From Deltaproteobacteria bacterium (lineage in GTDB: Bacteria; UBA10199; JACPAL01; GCA-016699445), in assembly GCA_016699445.1 (NCBI GenBank), contig CP064976.1, positions 1,488,001 to 1,552,000 of the forward strand: 64,000 nucleotides of DNA. The letters run 5' to 3'. Positions within the stretch are counted from its first letter, which is position 1. Every line of letters begins with the position of its first letter. Positions 8,630-19,008 of this stretch are shown here, one piece after another. Under the pieces are notes generated by a model. It was given only the letters and a program-made list of their open reading frames with translations, did not search any database and was not told the origin of the DNA. Both the position numbers and the translations under genes were made by a program.

Positions 8630-9958
8630 ATGGATTCGATTGCTCTCCGTGCCCATGTGCATAGTTTTTTTTCAATAGGGACGTGTCATTTAGAAGGCAT
8701 AGAAAGAAAACTGTTAGGAAGTTTTTTTACACCCTCCTCGCTATACAGAGAATTAAAAGCGGAGGATTGTTATACAGCTAAGGCACTCGCTACGATCTTG
8801 GATTCAAACGCTCATCTCAATCACTTTGGGACAGAAAAGTTTGCTGCGGCGGGTGTTTTTTTGAGAAAAACGTTAAGTGAAGTGGATGGGTTTAAAAGGA
8901 CGGATCAATTAAATCGTTTTGTGGATTTGATGAAACAAGGCCTTCTCTGGAGTGGCTTGGAAAGATTATTTTCCGAAAGCGGTTATAGTCGTCCGGCATT
9001 TTCAAAAATGAATCCTTATATTTCTGATCCTATTGAAAGCGCTATTTTTGATCGAGCTTGCATGTCTCCTTTGGGAGCCGTGTTGATGGTTCGTACGGGG
9101 CAAATCTTGAACCCTCTCCAATATGATGCCTCTGCCCTAGACCCTTCTCAAACCTATGATCGATTAGTAGAAATGGCGACACCCACACGTGTTAAAGAAG
9201 AAATGAGTCTTGAAGATAGGATTATTGCTGCTCAAAAGAGTGGGCTTTCTTTAAGAGACATAGCGGCTCAAAGAATCGGTACAGCGGATACAGGTTATAT
9301 TCTGAATCAAAAACTAGCAGAAAAAATAGTCGCTGTTGTGTCAGCAATGAAAGACTTTTCAGACGCTGACAGGAATCTTTTAAGAGAAAAATATGAAGAT
9401 TGTTTAAGCGCATGGATCTATCTGCATTTGTCAGGGCAGTCTGTGTCTGTCTCTGATTTGTTAGTTTTTTTTCAAGAATGGGTAGAGTCGGGAGTTTTTC
9501 TTCCTCCCTTTATGAATGATCTTTTTATACTCGCAGATTCTTTGAAAAGACAAAATAGGATTCGGATCGTTTCAGGACGTGAGATGGAATGTCTGATTCG
9601 ATCTCAAACTCCATTTTCAAAAAATCCTACACATGGATTTTTTGATCCTCATAGTGGACTTATTTACATACGAGACATTTCCAATGTTATCAGCGATGAC
9701 GCTGAATTGATCAATGCTTTCATCTTTCGAATGCAAGCTTTGATAAGCTCTTTAGAGGAAGCGCGTCATATTGGAGAAAATCTGGGGCCTCTTCCTCAAC
9801 GACAGCAAAAAATTGTGCGTCACGCTCATATCAAAGCCGTACAGCTTTTTTGGACCTGTCAGACGACGAGTGATAATGAGTTGTTGCTTATGAAAAAATT
9901 AGGAATGGATTTTGGAGACTACTGCTGCCTCGAAAGTCCTTTTTTAGATCATTCTTAG
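8630..9958 (+). CDS. Hypothetical protein, paralog of the next gene, metal-site motif absent
   Basis: A 442-residue soluble protein without signal peptide. Its C-terminal half aligns by eye with the following gene: both have a strand-rich block (RIRIVSGREM ... FFDPHSGLIYIRDIS here, RLRVISDEKF ... FYDRRQRTIFLRDYS there), then a helix, and both end in a K/H-LG(M/L)..G..(C/W)CL(E/D) motif. Where the paralog has HELEH this one reads FRMQALISSLEEARH, so no zinc-binding HExxH remains. A short HTH-like phrase (SGLSLRDIAAQRIGTADTGYI) lies near the middle. No recognised family. Probably one operon with the next gene, 25 bp downstream. Confidence 0.6.
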   Translation: MDSIALRAHVHSFFSIGTCHLEGIERKLLGSFFTPSSLYRELKAEDCYTAKALATILDSNAHLNHFGTEKFAAAGVFLRKTLSEVDGFKRTDQLNRFVDLMKQGLLWSGLERLFSESGYSRPAFSKMNPYISDPIESAIFDRACMSPLGAVLMVRTGQILNPLQYDASALDPSQTYDRLVEMATPTRVKEEMSLEDRIIAAQKSGLSLRDIAAQRIGTADTGYILNQKLAEKIVAVVSAMKDFSDADRNLLREKYEDCLSAWIYLHLSGQSVSVSDLLVFFQEWVESGVFLPPFMNDLFILADSLKRQNRIRIVSGREMECLIRSQTPFSKNPTHGFFDPHSGLIYIRDISNVISDDAELINAFIFRMQALISSLEEARHIGENLGPLPQRQQKIVRHAHIKAVQLFWTCQTTSDNELLLMKKLGMDFGDYCCLESPFLDHS

Positions 9959-9983
9959 AATCAGAATATTTTAGGCAACTTTT

Positions 9984-11354
9984 ATGGGAGATGGACGAAG
10001 AGGGAGTATGGTTGCTTCTCCGAATTTTGTAGTCCCTTTAAAACCCTCTCCCGTAGTGGTTTATCCTATCAATGTGATTCAGGATCAATTGGGGAAAATC
10101 GCTCTGCCTGAAGTTCAGAAATCAAAGCTATCCCGTCTTGTTTTGCAGTGTGAAGATGCCAATACAGACTCCATGTATTATCGGATGGAAGCTCTGCGTT
10201 TCTGCTTTCTTTCACGCGCCAATGACACCTATCACGGCAATCTTACTTTAGCTCACATGGAATGTTTTGTTCGTGATCTCTTGAAAGATCCTGATGAAAG
10301 TAAGGCCTTGCAAGCTCTGCAATCTTTGTTTCGAAAAATGGATTCAGGTTTGTCTTTAAGTGATTTGGAAAAACTGTTTAAAGCCTACGACTATGAATCA
10401 TCTCATCGAAAGCAGAGGGCTATTGATTATAAGACTTTTGATGACAACTATCACGGAGTGGAATCTCTTCGTACTTTGATTGAAGCTTCTCCTGCGTCTG
10501 GTATTATTTCGACTCGAGTGGATCATCTACTCTCCGCACAGGGACAAAGAAGAAATCCGATTTGTGTGCCGGATCAGGTAGAAGATCTTGTTGGTGATAG
10601 AAAGTTGAGGGATTTGACTCAATCTTTAATGTCTTTGGCGACTTTTTTAAAAAAAGAAAAATCTATTTCTGATTTATCTCTAGAAGAAATTGCAAGAGCT
10701 CTTCATGGCTCTCACTACACAGGTTTTATTGAGGATCAGAGACTCACCATCCGTATGGCTCAAGTTTTAAGAGAAATGATGGTGATTTCCAAAGACAGTT
10801 TGGAGAGTAATCGAAAAAACTTTTTAAGAAAAGTGGATGAGATGTGGAAAGAGCGTACAGCAGGACCCTTACGTCTAGACCCTGATTCCGAGATACTGCC
10901 ATTTTTAGAGTCTTCTGATTTTTTGAGATCTTCTAAAGTTTTTTCTTCTCTCGTTGAGATTGTTGGAGGGATTCGGCTTCGTGTCATTTCTGATGAAAAA
11001 TTTGAAGATGAAAAAAAGAAATATCCAGATCTTCCTGAGGATTGTTCCCTTGCCTTTTATGACAGACGTCAAAGAACTATTTTTTTGAGAGATTACTCTC
11101 GTGATTTGGATGTGAGCTTAGGGAGTGACCCTTTAATTCAAAGAATAGATGCTGTGATGCATGAGCTGGAGCATGTGAGACATTTTTCAAAAAAAACAAA
11201 ATATTTAAAAACACGTCATCATATTTTGGTATCTGAAGGACAATCTCGTGCAGTTGAGGGATTGTGGCGTTATTTCCATCATTCGAGCGCCGATCTTCAA
11301 TTAGCCCATCGTCTGGGATTATCGGTGGGTGCTTTGTGGTGTTTGGATTTGTGA
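9984..11354 (+). CDS. Hypothetical putative zinc-dependent protease-like protein (HELEH motif), paralog of the previous gene
   Basis: A 456-residue protein with no signal peptide. Near the C-terminus it carries AVMHELEHVRHF, a match to the HExxH zinc motif of metallopeptidases, followed about 20 residues later by a His- and Glu-bearing helix (RHHILVSEGQSRAVEG) that could supply a third ligand. The preceding strands (FYDRRQRTIFLRD) resemble the sheet edge before HExxH helices. A second possible start is ATG 10008. It is a tandem duplicate of the upstream gene, which has lost this motif. Catalysis is inferred from the motif only. Confidence 0.6.
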   Translation: MGDGRRGSMVASPNFVVPLKPSPVVVYPINVIQDQLGKIALPEVQKSKLSRLVLQCEDANTDSMYYRMEALRFCFLSRANDTYHGNLTLAHMECFVRDLLKDPDESKALQALQSLFRKMDSGLSLSDLEKLFKAYDYESSHRKQRAIDYKTFDDNYHGVESLRTLIEASPASGIISTRVDHLLSAQGQRRNPICVPDQVEDLVGDRKLRDLTQSLMSLATFLKKEKSISDLSLEEIARALHGSHYTGFIEDQRLTIRMAQVLREMMVISKDSLESNRKNFLRKVDEMWKERTAGPLRLDPDSEILPFLESSDFLRSSKVFSSLVEIVGGIRLRVISDEKFEDEKKKYPDLPEDCSLAFYDRRQRTIFLRDYSRDLDVSLGSDPLIQRIDAVMHELEHVRHFSKKTKYLKTRHHILVSEGQSRAVEGLWRYFHHSSADLQLAHRLGLSVGALWCLDL

Positions 11355-11390
11355 TCTATAAAAATATTTCTTGAAAAATATTTCCTGAAA

Positions 11391-14300
11391 TTAATTTCTG
11401 CGTCGAGGCGGTGTTTCTACTGTAGGTCCACGGGCGGCGGTTTGCAGCGTGCTGTCACCTTCTTGAGTCTGTGTACTTCCCTCTATTTCCAAGCCTCTAT
11501 CAGTGATCCTGCCATTGTGAGTTAACGTATGACCTTCAACGCGAGTGACAATCTGTAATCTATCATTCATGTGAATTTCACTTCCGCTATCCACCAAGTG
11601 ACCATTGATTAAAACAACATTACCCTCTTGAATGTTGACGTTCCATGTGTGGCCGTCATTAGATCTTCTGAAAATTATAGGAGGAATCGTTTGAGGTGTT
11701 AATCTGGGAAGATTAACATTGGTCATCGTTGGAAAGGTAGGTGCTTGCCCCCCTACGGTGATCAGATTTACCGAGGGATTTATATTTACAAAAGCGGGTA
11801 ATGCCATGTTGGGGTTTGTCGAATCACCGAAGTCAGGCTCAACGACAGTGGCATCAGTCGAAGCTGCTGCGGGAGTAGCCCGTCGTGATAAACTATTGGC
11901 TCGTTCCAAGTCTTGGCTTGTTACGTTCATACTATCATCAAGAAGCATCATTCGTTCCTCTAATCGAGGATTCGTTACATAATGATCTCCCGCACGTGTA
12001 ATAAATCCACGAGCCAAGGCTTCTTCCCGGGAAATAGAAAAGCGACTTTGTTCTCTTCTATTCATTGAATGGAGTGTTACCGTGAGATTTGGTGCATTAG
12101 CATCCAGGATACGAGTGCTTACTAAGACTTGTCCTGTCAGGACTCCAAAGCCTTGGGAGCTATCCCTGATGGAAAGGGTTTCAGCTCCTCCTTCAGAATT
12201 TTGAATGGATAAATCTCCAATGGGGACTTCGCTGTGAGAGATTGTTGGATTATTAATTTCTACAAATCTTCCAGTAATATTTAAGCGAATCCTTCCACCG
12301 GGAGGGAGTGTATAAGGTATTGGAGGTGTTGCAATACGACGTTGAGCTGGAGTGGTGTATCCTACCGGAACGTCATGACGAGGGAATAGTGTCGGTTGAT
12401 CTTGTTGTACTACTGAAAGTCCGTTTGCACTCAAATTCCAATTACCATCTTGAGTGGGTGCCCCATCTCGAATCAGCATATTGCCATCGTTGTCGTAATC
12501 TACAGTAAAATGTTGGTTGGATATATTCTGGCCTGCCTCTGGAATATTGGAACGTCCAAAGATTGTGCGAGGGCCTTGAGTGGTCAGTGTGGATGTCGTG
12601 GTGTTTTGAATCTGGTCTTCTCATGACGGGAAGAGATTCTATTCCTGGAAGCTGTGGTGAAGACCGAGATGGTTGAGCTGACGGAGAAGGTGTTGACATG
12701 GCTTGGGCAGGCAATTGAGCGAGAGGATCGTGAAATATAAATCTCCCCACAATAGTTTCACTCATACCCAGCCATGAGTTTTTGACAAGACTCACTTGAT
12801 CACCTTCTCTAAATCCTGATCTTAATGTATTCGGATCTGTCACTTCACTTCCTTGCCGAACGACACGCCAACGATGTCCTGAAGGTAATGTTGAATTGCT
12901 AAAAGTCCAGTAGGACTCTTGAGAGTTTGGCTTTGTGGCCCGTACAATTTCAAAACTATGCCCTCCGATCGTTCCGGGAGAAGGCTGATTGGGATTTCCA
13001 GTGATAGTAATTGGAGCGCCTACCGGAAGTGGTCTTCCATTTCCTAGAGGTCCTGAAGGTCCAATCCCTCCAGCTAATCCCCAAACAGCTGCGAGAAGGG
13101 GATTTGTCATCAAAGCATGTGGACCGGGACGCATTGGACGGGACGTTGGTGCGGCATCACTCCTTCTGGTATGTTCTGGGTTAATCGCTTGAAAATGCAC
13201 CACTGCTCCATCAGCTCCTCCCAACCTCCACTCTGTCTCACTGATTTCCGTGATGGGAATATTCTGTTCTCGAGCCTGATTTCTTAAAGCTAATTTGGCA
13301 TTGTTTCGAGCCCCAACAGAGTGAGTGATCGTTAGGGAGCGTTCTCCAGGATTGAATAAGTATCCGAGGCCTGCAGGTCTTTCTCCAGGAGATGCGAGAG
13401 GGTTATTGCAAAAATTATAAATGGGTGTCGCAATGGGTTGGGTGAATGGAATCGTCTCGGGCCCTGTAGTAGGACGTGTGTTGTTGGTGGCGTGGGTGGT
13501 CGTTGTAGGGGTGTCGTGAACAATAAAATGACGAGCTGTATCGCCTTCTCCGACGATCACATGGTCTCCCACATTCAGAGGAAAATCGAGGCGTCTTTGG
13601 CTTGCTGGAATTAATTCTTCTGCTCCTGATGTGTGCCAGACAGTGACCGGGACTCCGGTTTGATTATTAACTAAAAGTCTTCCATCGTCTGATCGTGTAA
13701 AAGACAGATGCGCAGAGGCGCCCCTTAAGACAGAGACATTACGCCTTTCTCCAGAATGAAGAGGATGACCTCCAAGATTGATGATTTGAGGTGTCGATTC
13801 CGTCTGAGGTGGAGGCGTATAAGCTGATGCCCCAATCGCTACGGTCGAGCTGATTGGAAGTCGAGGGTCAGGTCTTGTGGCAGAGATTCTTCCTGTTCGT
13901 GATTCTCTTACAGAATTTTGTGGCAGTGACGGAGTGGTCGCCCCTACACTGCTAGGAGTCGATCTTCGAGATGGTGTCCTACCAAAAATAGCTCCTCCTA
14001 ATCCACCATCAGCTCCTAAAATTGAAAACGTCAGTCCCAGGCCTGGAGAACGGAAGGGATTTGATAATCGCATGTCATTGGCTTGAGCGAGAGCATCGAC
14101 CAGTTGTTGGGTTTGAGCATGTTCTTCTGCTGTAACGATGTCCCGTACAGCCACATGTTGTTCGAGTCGTTGTCTTGCGGCGACAGCTGCTCGGAGCCGA
14201 TCTCGTACCTCACTGCCACGTCCTTCGCCCTGCGTGAAATAACGATTCCAGGCTTGACCGGCTTCCTGACTGGTTCTGACAGCGGCTTCATACCGCCCTC

Positions 14301-16840
14301 TCACACGCGAGAGTGCCACTTCTCTTGCCGCTCCGTGAAGACGACCTAAAATCGGTGACGTTGTGAGATGTCCCACACGCATGCCTAAGATGAAGAGAGC
14401 ATTGTCCTGCAATGCTTGAGTACTGTTTAATGTTTCGTTGGTGGCACGGCTCAAATCAAAACGACTGTGGTAGATATCGGAAAAATTACGTTCGGCAAAA
14501 CCCCATGTTTGAACCGCCGCTAATTCAGGGACTATAGCTGCAGTATTTACGGCGGTGCTTGTCAATCCGTCTTGGGCGACGCGCGCGGCTCGAGCTTGGA
14601 TAAGAGAGATCTCGGTGGCGGATCGTGTGCTGTTTGCAGCGAAGGTGCCTTCATGAATCAATTGTCGTTCAGCAATACGAGCATAAGCCGTTTGTTGAAC
14701 CAAACGAAGTGTTTCTCCGATGAAAACATTGTTTCCAAAATTTCTTATATAATCTTCGCCATACCGTTCCAGATTTTCAGCTCCGGTTTGACTGCTGTCA
14801 TGCAAGTTGTTCGTGCCCAACAAAACATCAGAGGCCGCATAGTGAGCTAGTTGAAAAGCAGGCGTGGTTGCTGCTGTATAAAGAAGTCGGGTGCCTAAGG
14901 CAGCTTCTCCAGCTTCGATAGTCAGAGCTGTTTCGGGTAAGAGGAGAAGGCCTGCGGCATTCATTGTAGCAGCCGCAGCCGCCACAATGCCCAAGCTGAG
15001 ACCAGCTTGTAAGCGTCCTGTGAACACATGATGATCTTGCAGCTCTTGCCCCACTTGAGCTTGTTCGAGTTGAATAAAGTCATGTCGGGCTTGATCGAGA
15101 CGTCCAGCGTTTAGATCCTCTCCGATATTTTCGTAGCGGTGGATCAATTCTTCATACCGACTTGCGAAATCCGAAGTGCCTCCTTGAGCCGCACTTGCCC
15201 ACGTGTTGATATAATCACCTGTTCGTATTTGAGGAAGTATCGTGCGATACATTTCGATGCGGCTGCGGATGGATTCTTGTAAAAGGGCTGTATCCATTTG
15301 ACCCATGATTGATTGGTAATGCTCGAGTCGCACGCCCACATCAGAAAAATTTCCGTTTTGAGTTTGTACTCGTCTCATCTCGTCAGTGAGTTCAGGATTA
15401 TTGGCTTCATGAAGCTCAGAATTGATTAAAAGCCGCGCTTGCTCTTCGTCGCTACGCAGAGTGAATCTTACGGCCTCTGTGAGATTTTGAAGTATGTGAG
15501 GATCGTTGTGAGTCATGGCAACGACTCGATTTTGCATCACTGTATTTTCTTGCTGCAGTTGTCGTAATCTTACTTCTTCAGGAGAAGGCTCAATCTCACC
15601 ATCTATTTCAGAAGAGCCGCGTCCACTGCGGACAGGATGAGAATGTTGCCGAAGAGCTTCGAGGCGATTGACCTCTTGAGATATTTCCTGACCACTCACT
15701 TGAAGACGTCTTAAAAGATCTTCTCGAGTTTGTTGCAAAGCAAGGGGTGGGAGACTTTCTGAAGAAGCATTTTCCAAAACTCTCAAACTTTGGTGAAGAG
15801 TCTCTATCGATGACAAACTTTCCTGAAGACGTCGTCGTGCCTGAAATCCTGGATTGTTTTCTAGATCTCGATGTTGAGTTTCTTGAACACGATTAAGAAA
15901 TTGAAACAATGGATGAGGATGTTCGCGGTCGAGAGGATTGCCATACGTGTGATGAATGAAGTGAGTCTCTCTTTCTAAATCTTCAAGTCTGACCGTTTCA
16001 TCTAGAGGATGCTGGTTGTTGATATCAGCCACAGCTCCCGACATGGCTCTGGCCATTTCTTGTTCCCGAGGATTGGAAGAGCGAGCAAGCGTTTCGTAGG
16101 TTCTGATGATGGGGAGATTGCTTATGATATCTGTGGAAGGAAGATAGGGACTTTGTTCTTCACGGACATCATAATACTCTAGATGTATGCCTCGAGAAGA
16201 AACAGGGTAATGATCTTGAATGATGCCAATCATGCGCTCTCGGTGTGTATGCGCTTGGTAATAATTCCATGTAGTCGTAGCGATGTGTTGTCCATCAGCG
16301 GTGTTGCGAGCACGGTGATGAACAGCCCCCATGAGTAATAGTTCTCTCGCGCTCGACGAGTGTGCGAAATCCTTCAGAACGAATCTGTCCAGCGGCTTTC
16401 ATGCGGCTTAAGTGTATGGAGAGTTGTGAGAGCTCTGCTAAACGAGCGTGCTGGCTGAAAGGTCGATCGGGATGACGTGCTTGTTCTCTTTCCATCGTCT
16501 CTGTGAGTCGATGAATTTCATTTTTTATTTGGTCTTCGAGCCGATCGACTTCGGATCGGTTTTGTAAAGAAGCAGCTGTCGTTGAGGGAGATGTTGGAGC
16601 CGCAATCGGTACCATGCCCGCCGCTCCGCGAAAGAGAGGATTAGTGGGGGCTATATTGGTTGTCCCTGGAGAGAGTGAAATGCTTGGAAGCGACAAGCTG
16701 AATCCGGGAGTGATAAAATGAGGTGTCGGTGGTGAAGGCTCCATGCCTCCAGGGCTTGGAGTTTCTGGAGTTTCCGGACGAGAGTGTGGTGTTCGATGGA
16801 TACTTGGATAGGTAGGTGGTTGTCGGATGTGCTTCACCAT
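11391..16840 (-). CDS. Giant protein (about 1,800 aa) with multiple FHA-like domains, two frame breaks
   Basis: Three overlapping frames read as one protein. Break 1 is at the C5 run 16326-16330: removing one base joins ERERTITHG to AVHHRARNTADG. Break 2 lies near 12612-12622, upstream of a good FHA core (GRSNIPEAGQNISNQHFTVD). Layout: Pro/Ser-rich N-terminus; long Gln/Glu/Arg-rich coiled-coil-like region (about residues 60-600); a small hydrophobic Ala/Gly/Leu-rich stretch (SLGIVAAAAATMNAAGLLLL); more helices; then at least four beta-sandwich modules spaced by Pro/Thr linkers, only one of which has the canonical FHA GR..S..H signature. No signal peptide. FHA domains bind phosphothreonine. 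A Fur-box-like palindrome lies about 115 bp upstream. Function unknown. Confidence 0.6.
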
Positions 16841-16955
16841 AAACGTCTAAACGGCACTTTCAGACGTTATCTTGAGCAATACCAATGCCTGGCATAATGC
16901 CAAAAAAGGCAATCTAATCAGTGATTTTCGATCAAAGTGAGAATATTAAAGATAA

Positions 16956-16976
16956 TTATTCTCATTATGAGAATAA
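16956..16976 (-). promoter_or_regulatory. Fur-box-like palindrome upstream of the giant FHA gene
   Basis: Perfect 9-bp inverted repeat TTATTCTCA (16956-16964) / TGAGAATAA (16968-16976) with a 3-bp spacer. It resembles the TGAGAAT..ATTCTCA core of Fur/Irr-type operators. A further partial TGAGAATATTAAAGATAATTA copy precedes it (from 16938). It sits between the leftward ecm and FHA genes and so most plausibly controls the FHA gene. Confidence 0.45.
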
Positions 16977-16998
16977 GTGAGGTCTGCCAGTTGCACTA

Positions 16999-18957
16999 TT
17001 AGCCGATCAGATCTGTAATTTCGGAAAGGATTGTGTTCAGTTCAAAATCCTTCGGTGTGTAGACGCGTTTGACACCCATTTGAAGAAGGCCGGGTTTGTC
17101 GGCTTCTGGGATGATGCCTCCCACAACCACTGGAATATTGTCCAAGCCCGCTTTTTTCATGCGAGCCATGATGTCTGCGAGAAGCTCATTATGAGAGCCC
17201 GATAAAATAGAGAGTCCGACAACATGAGCACCTTCATCACGAGCGGCAGAGACGATTTGTTCAGGAGTGAGACGGATACCTTGATAAATCACTTCAAAAC
17301 CCGCATCGCGTGAACGAACGGCGATTTGTTCGGCACCATTGGAGTGTCCATCAAGTCCAGGTTTCCCAACGAGCATGCGGATGCGTCCGCCGATTTTTTG
17401 GCTTTTAGCTTCTACTTTAGCTCGAAGGTTTTTGAACACTTCTGCATCTGGATCTGCTGATTGTTGAGCCGCGACTCCCGTAGGGCCACGGTATTCTCCA
17501 AAAACTTCCCGCAAGGCGAATGACCATTCACCTGTCGTCACGCCAGCATGAGCACATGCGATCGACGCAGGCATAATATTCTTATTATTTTTAGCCGCCA
17601 TCATGAGATCCTCGAGAGATTTTTTGACAGCGGATTCATCACGTTTATTTCTAAAGTCATTCAATCGAGCGATCTGATCTTTTTCGGCTTGAGGATCGAC
17701 TTTCAAAATTCCACCATCAGAACCCACGGTGAGGGGTGACGTCTCTGTTTCTGGAAAACAATTCACTCCCACAACTTTAAGTTCTCCCTTTTCAATTCTT
17801 CGAATACGATCTGCATGGGAGGCGACAAGTGATTGCTTCATGTAATCAATCGACTTCATAGCGCCACCCAGAGACGCAATTTTTTCCATTTCTTTTTTGG
17901 CGCCAGCGATAAGATCATTCACTTTAGCTTCAATGACATTTGATCCGTTGAAAATATCTTCATATTCCAAAAGATCCGTTTCATAAGCCAAAATCTGCTG
18001 CATCCGAAGGGCGAGTTGTTGATCCCAAGGACGTGGAAGGCCTAAAGCTTCATTCCATGCGGGAAGTTGAATCGCACGGGCACGTGCATCTTTGGAAAGA
18101 GTGACGGCAATCATTTCATAAATGATACGAGCAATATTATTTTCAGGCTGACGTTCGGTAAGTCCTAGAGAATTAACCTGCACACCATAGCGGAGCATGC
18201 GGTATTTCGGATCTGTGACCCCATAACGTGTGAGCGTGAGTTCATCCCACATTTTGACAAGAGCACGCATCTTGCACATTTCTTCAATGAAACGAACTCC
18301 GGCATTCACAAAAAACGAAATACGACCGACGACTTTGGGAAAATGTTCTGGAGACACTTTTCCAGAATCGCGCACGGCATCTAAAACAGAAATGGCATTA
18401 GAGAGAGCAAAAGCAATTTCCTGCACGGGTGTCGCCCCGGCTTCTTGAAGATGATAGCTGCAAATATTGATGGGATTCCATTTAGGAACTTGATTGACGG
18501 TAAAAGCAATCATGTCGACGATGAGTCTTAAGGAATGCTCGGGAGGAAAAACATAAGTGCCGCGAGAAAGATATTCTTTAATGATATCGTTTTGAGTCGT
18601 GCCTTGTAGAGCTTTAACATCACCACCTTGTTTCTCAGTAGTCGCAATATACAAAGCCAAGAGCCAAGCGGCTGTGGCATTGATCGTCATCGATGTGTTC
18701 ATTTTTTCTAAAGGAATACCATCAAAGAGCGTCATCATGTCCCCAATGTGTGAAATAGGCACGCCTACTTTTCCGACTTCACCGTGAGACAGTACATGAT
18801 CCGAATCGTAACCCGTTTGTGTGGGAAGATCGAAGGCGACCGAGAGGCCTGTCTGTCCTTTGGAGAGATTGGTTTTATAGAGATGGTTGGAGGCTTGAGC
18901 GGAACTATGTCCCGAATAGGTGCGCATCAACCAGGGATTTTCACGTTTTGTCGTCAT
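16999..18957 (-). CDS. ecm: Ethylmalonyl-CoA mutase (MeaA-type B12-dependent acyl-CoA mutase)
   Basis: A 652-residue single-chain mutase starting MTTKRENPWLMRTYSGHSSA, the characteristic MeaA beginning. Catalytic barrel: GQTGLSVAFDLPTQTGYDSD, HGEVGKVGVPISHIGDM, MNTSMTINATAAWLLALY, ALQGTTQNDIIKEYLSRGTY. The C-terminal cobalamin domain has GKPGLDGHSNGAEQIA (DxHxxG) and VVGLSILSGSHNELL. The order and the shorter N-terminus match MeaA/Ecm rather than classical methylmalonyl-CoA mutase. It isomerises (2R)-ethylmalonyl-CoA to (2S)-methylsuccinyl-CoA in the ethylmalonyl-CoA pathway. Other pathway genes lie at 22.2, 28.6, 38.5 and 40.8 kb, all on this strand. Methylmalonyl-CoA mutase activity cannot be fully excluded from sequence alone. 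Confidence 0.85.
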   Translation of the reverse strand: MTTKRENPWLMRTYSGHSSAQASNHLYKTNLSKGQTGLSVAFDLPTQTGYDSDHVLSHGEVGKVGVPISHIGDMMTLFDGIPLEKMNTSMTINATAAWLLALYIATTEKQGGDVKALQGTTQNDIIKEYLSRGTYVFPPEHSLRLIVDMIAFTVNQVPKWNPINICSYHLQEAGATPVQEIAFALSNAISVLDAVRDSGKVSPEHFPKVVGRISFFVNAGVRFIEEMCKMRALVKMWDELTLTRYGVTDPKYRMLRYGVQVNSLGLTERQPENNIARIIYEMIAVTLSKDARARAIQLPAWNEALGLPRPWDQQLALRMQQILAYETDLLEYEDIFNGSNVIEAKVNDLIAGAKKEMEKIASLGGAMKSIDYMKQSLVASHADRIRRIEKGELKVVGVNCFPETETSPLTVGSDGGILKVDPQAEKDQIARLNDFRNKRDESAVKKSLEDLMMAAKNNKNIMPASIACAHAGVTTGEWSFALREVFGEYRGPTGVAAQQSADPDAEVFKNLRAKVEAKSQKIGGRIRMLVGKPGLDGHSNGAEQIAVRSRDAGFEVIYQGIRLTPEQIVSAARDEGAHVVGLSILSGSHNELLADIMARMKKAGLDNIPVVVGGIIPEADKPGLLQMGVKRVYTPKDFELNTILSEITDLIG

Positions 18958-19008
18958 CGTGCCTGCTTAAAAAAACAATTTAAGAGGGTCAAGGAATTGA
19001 AAAAGATG

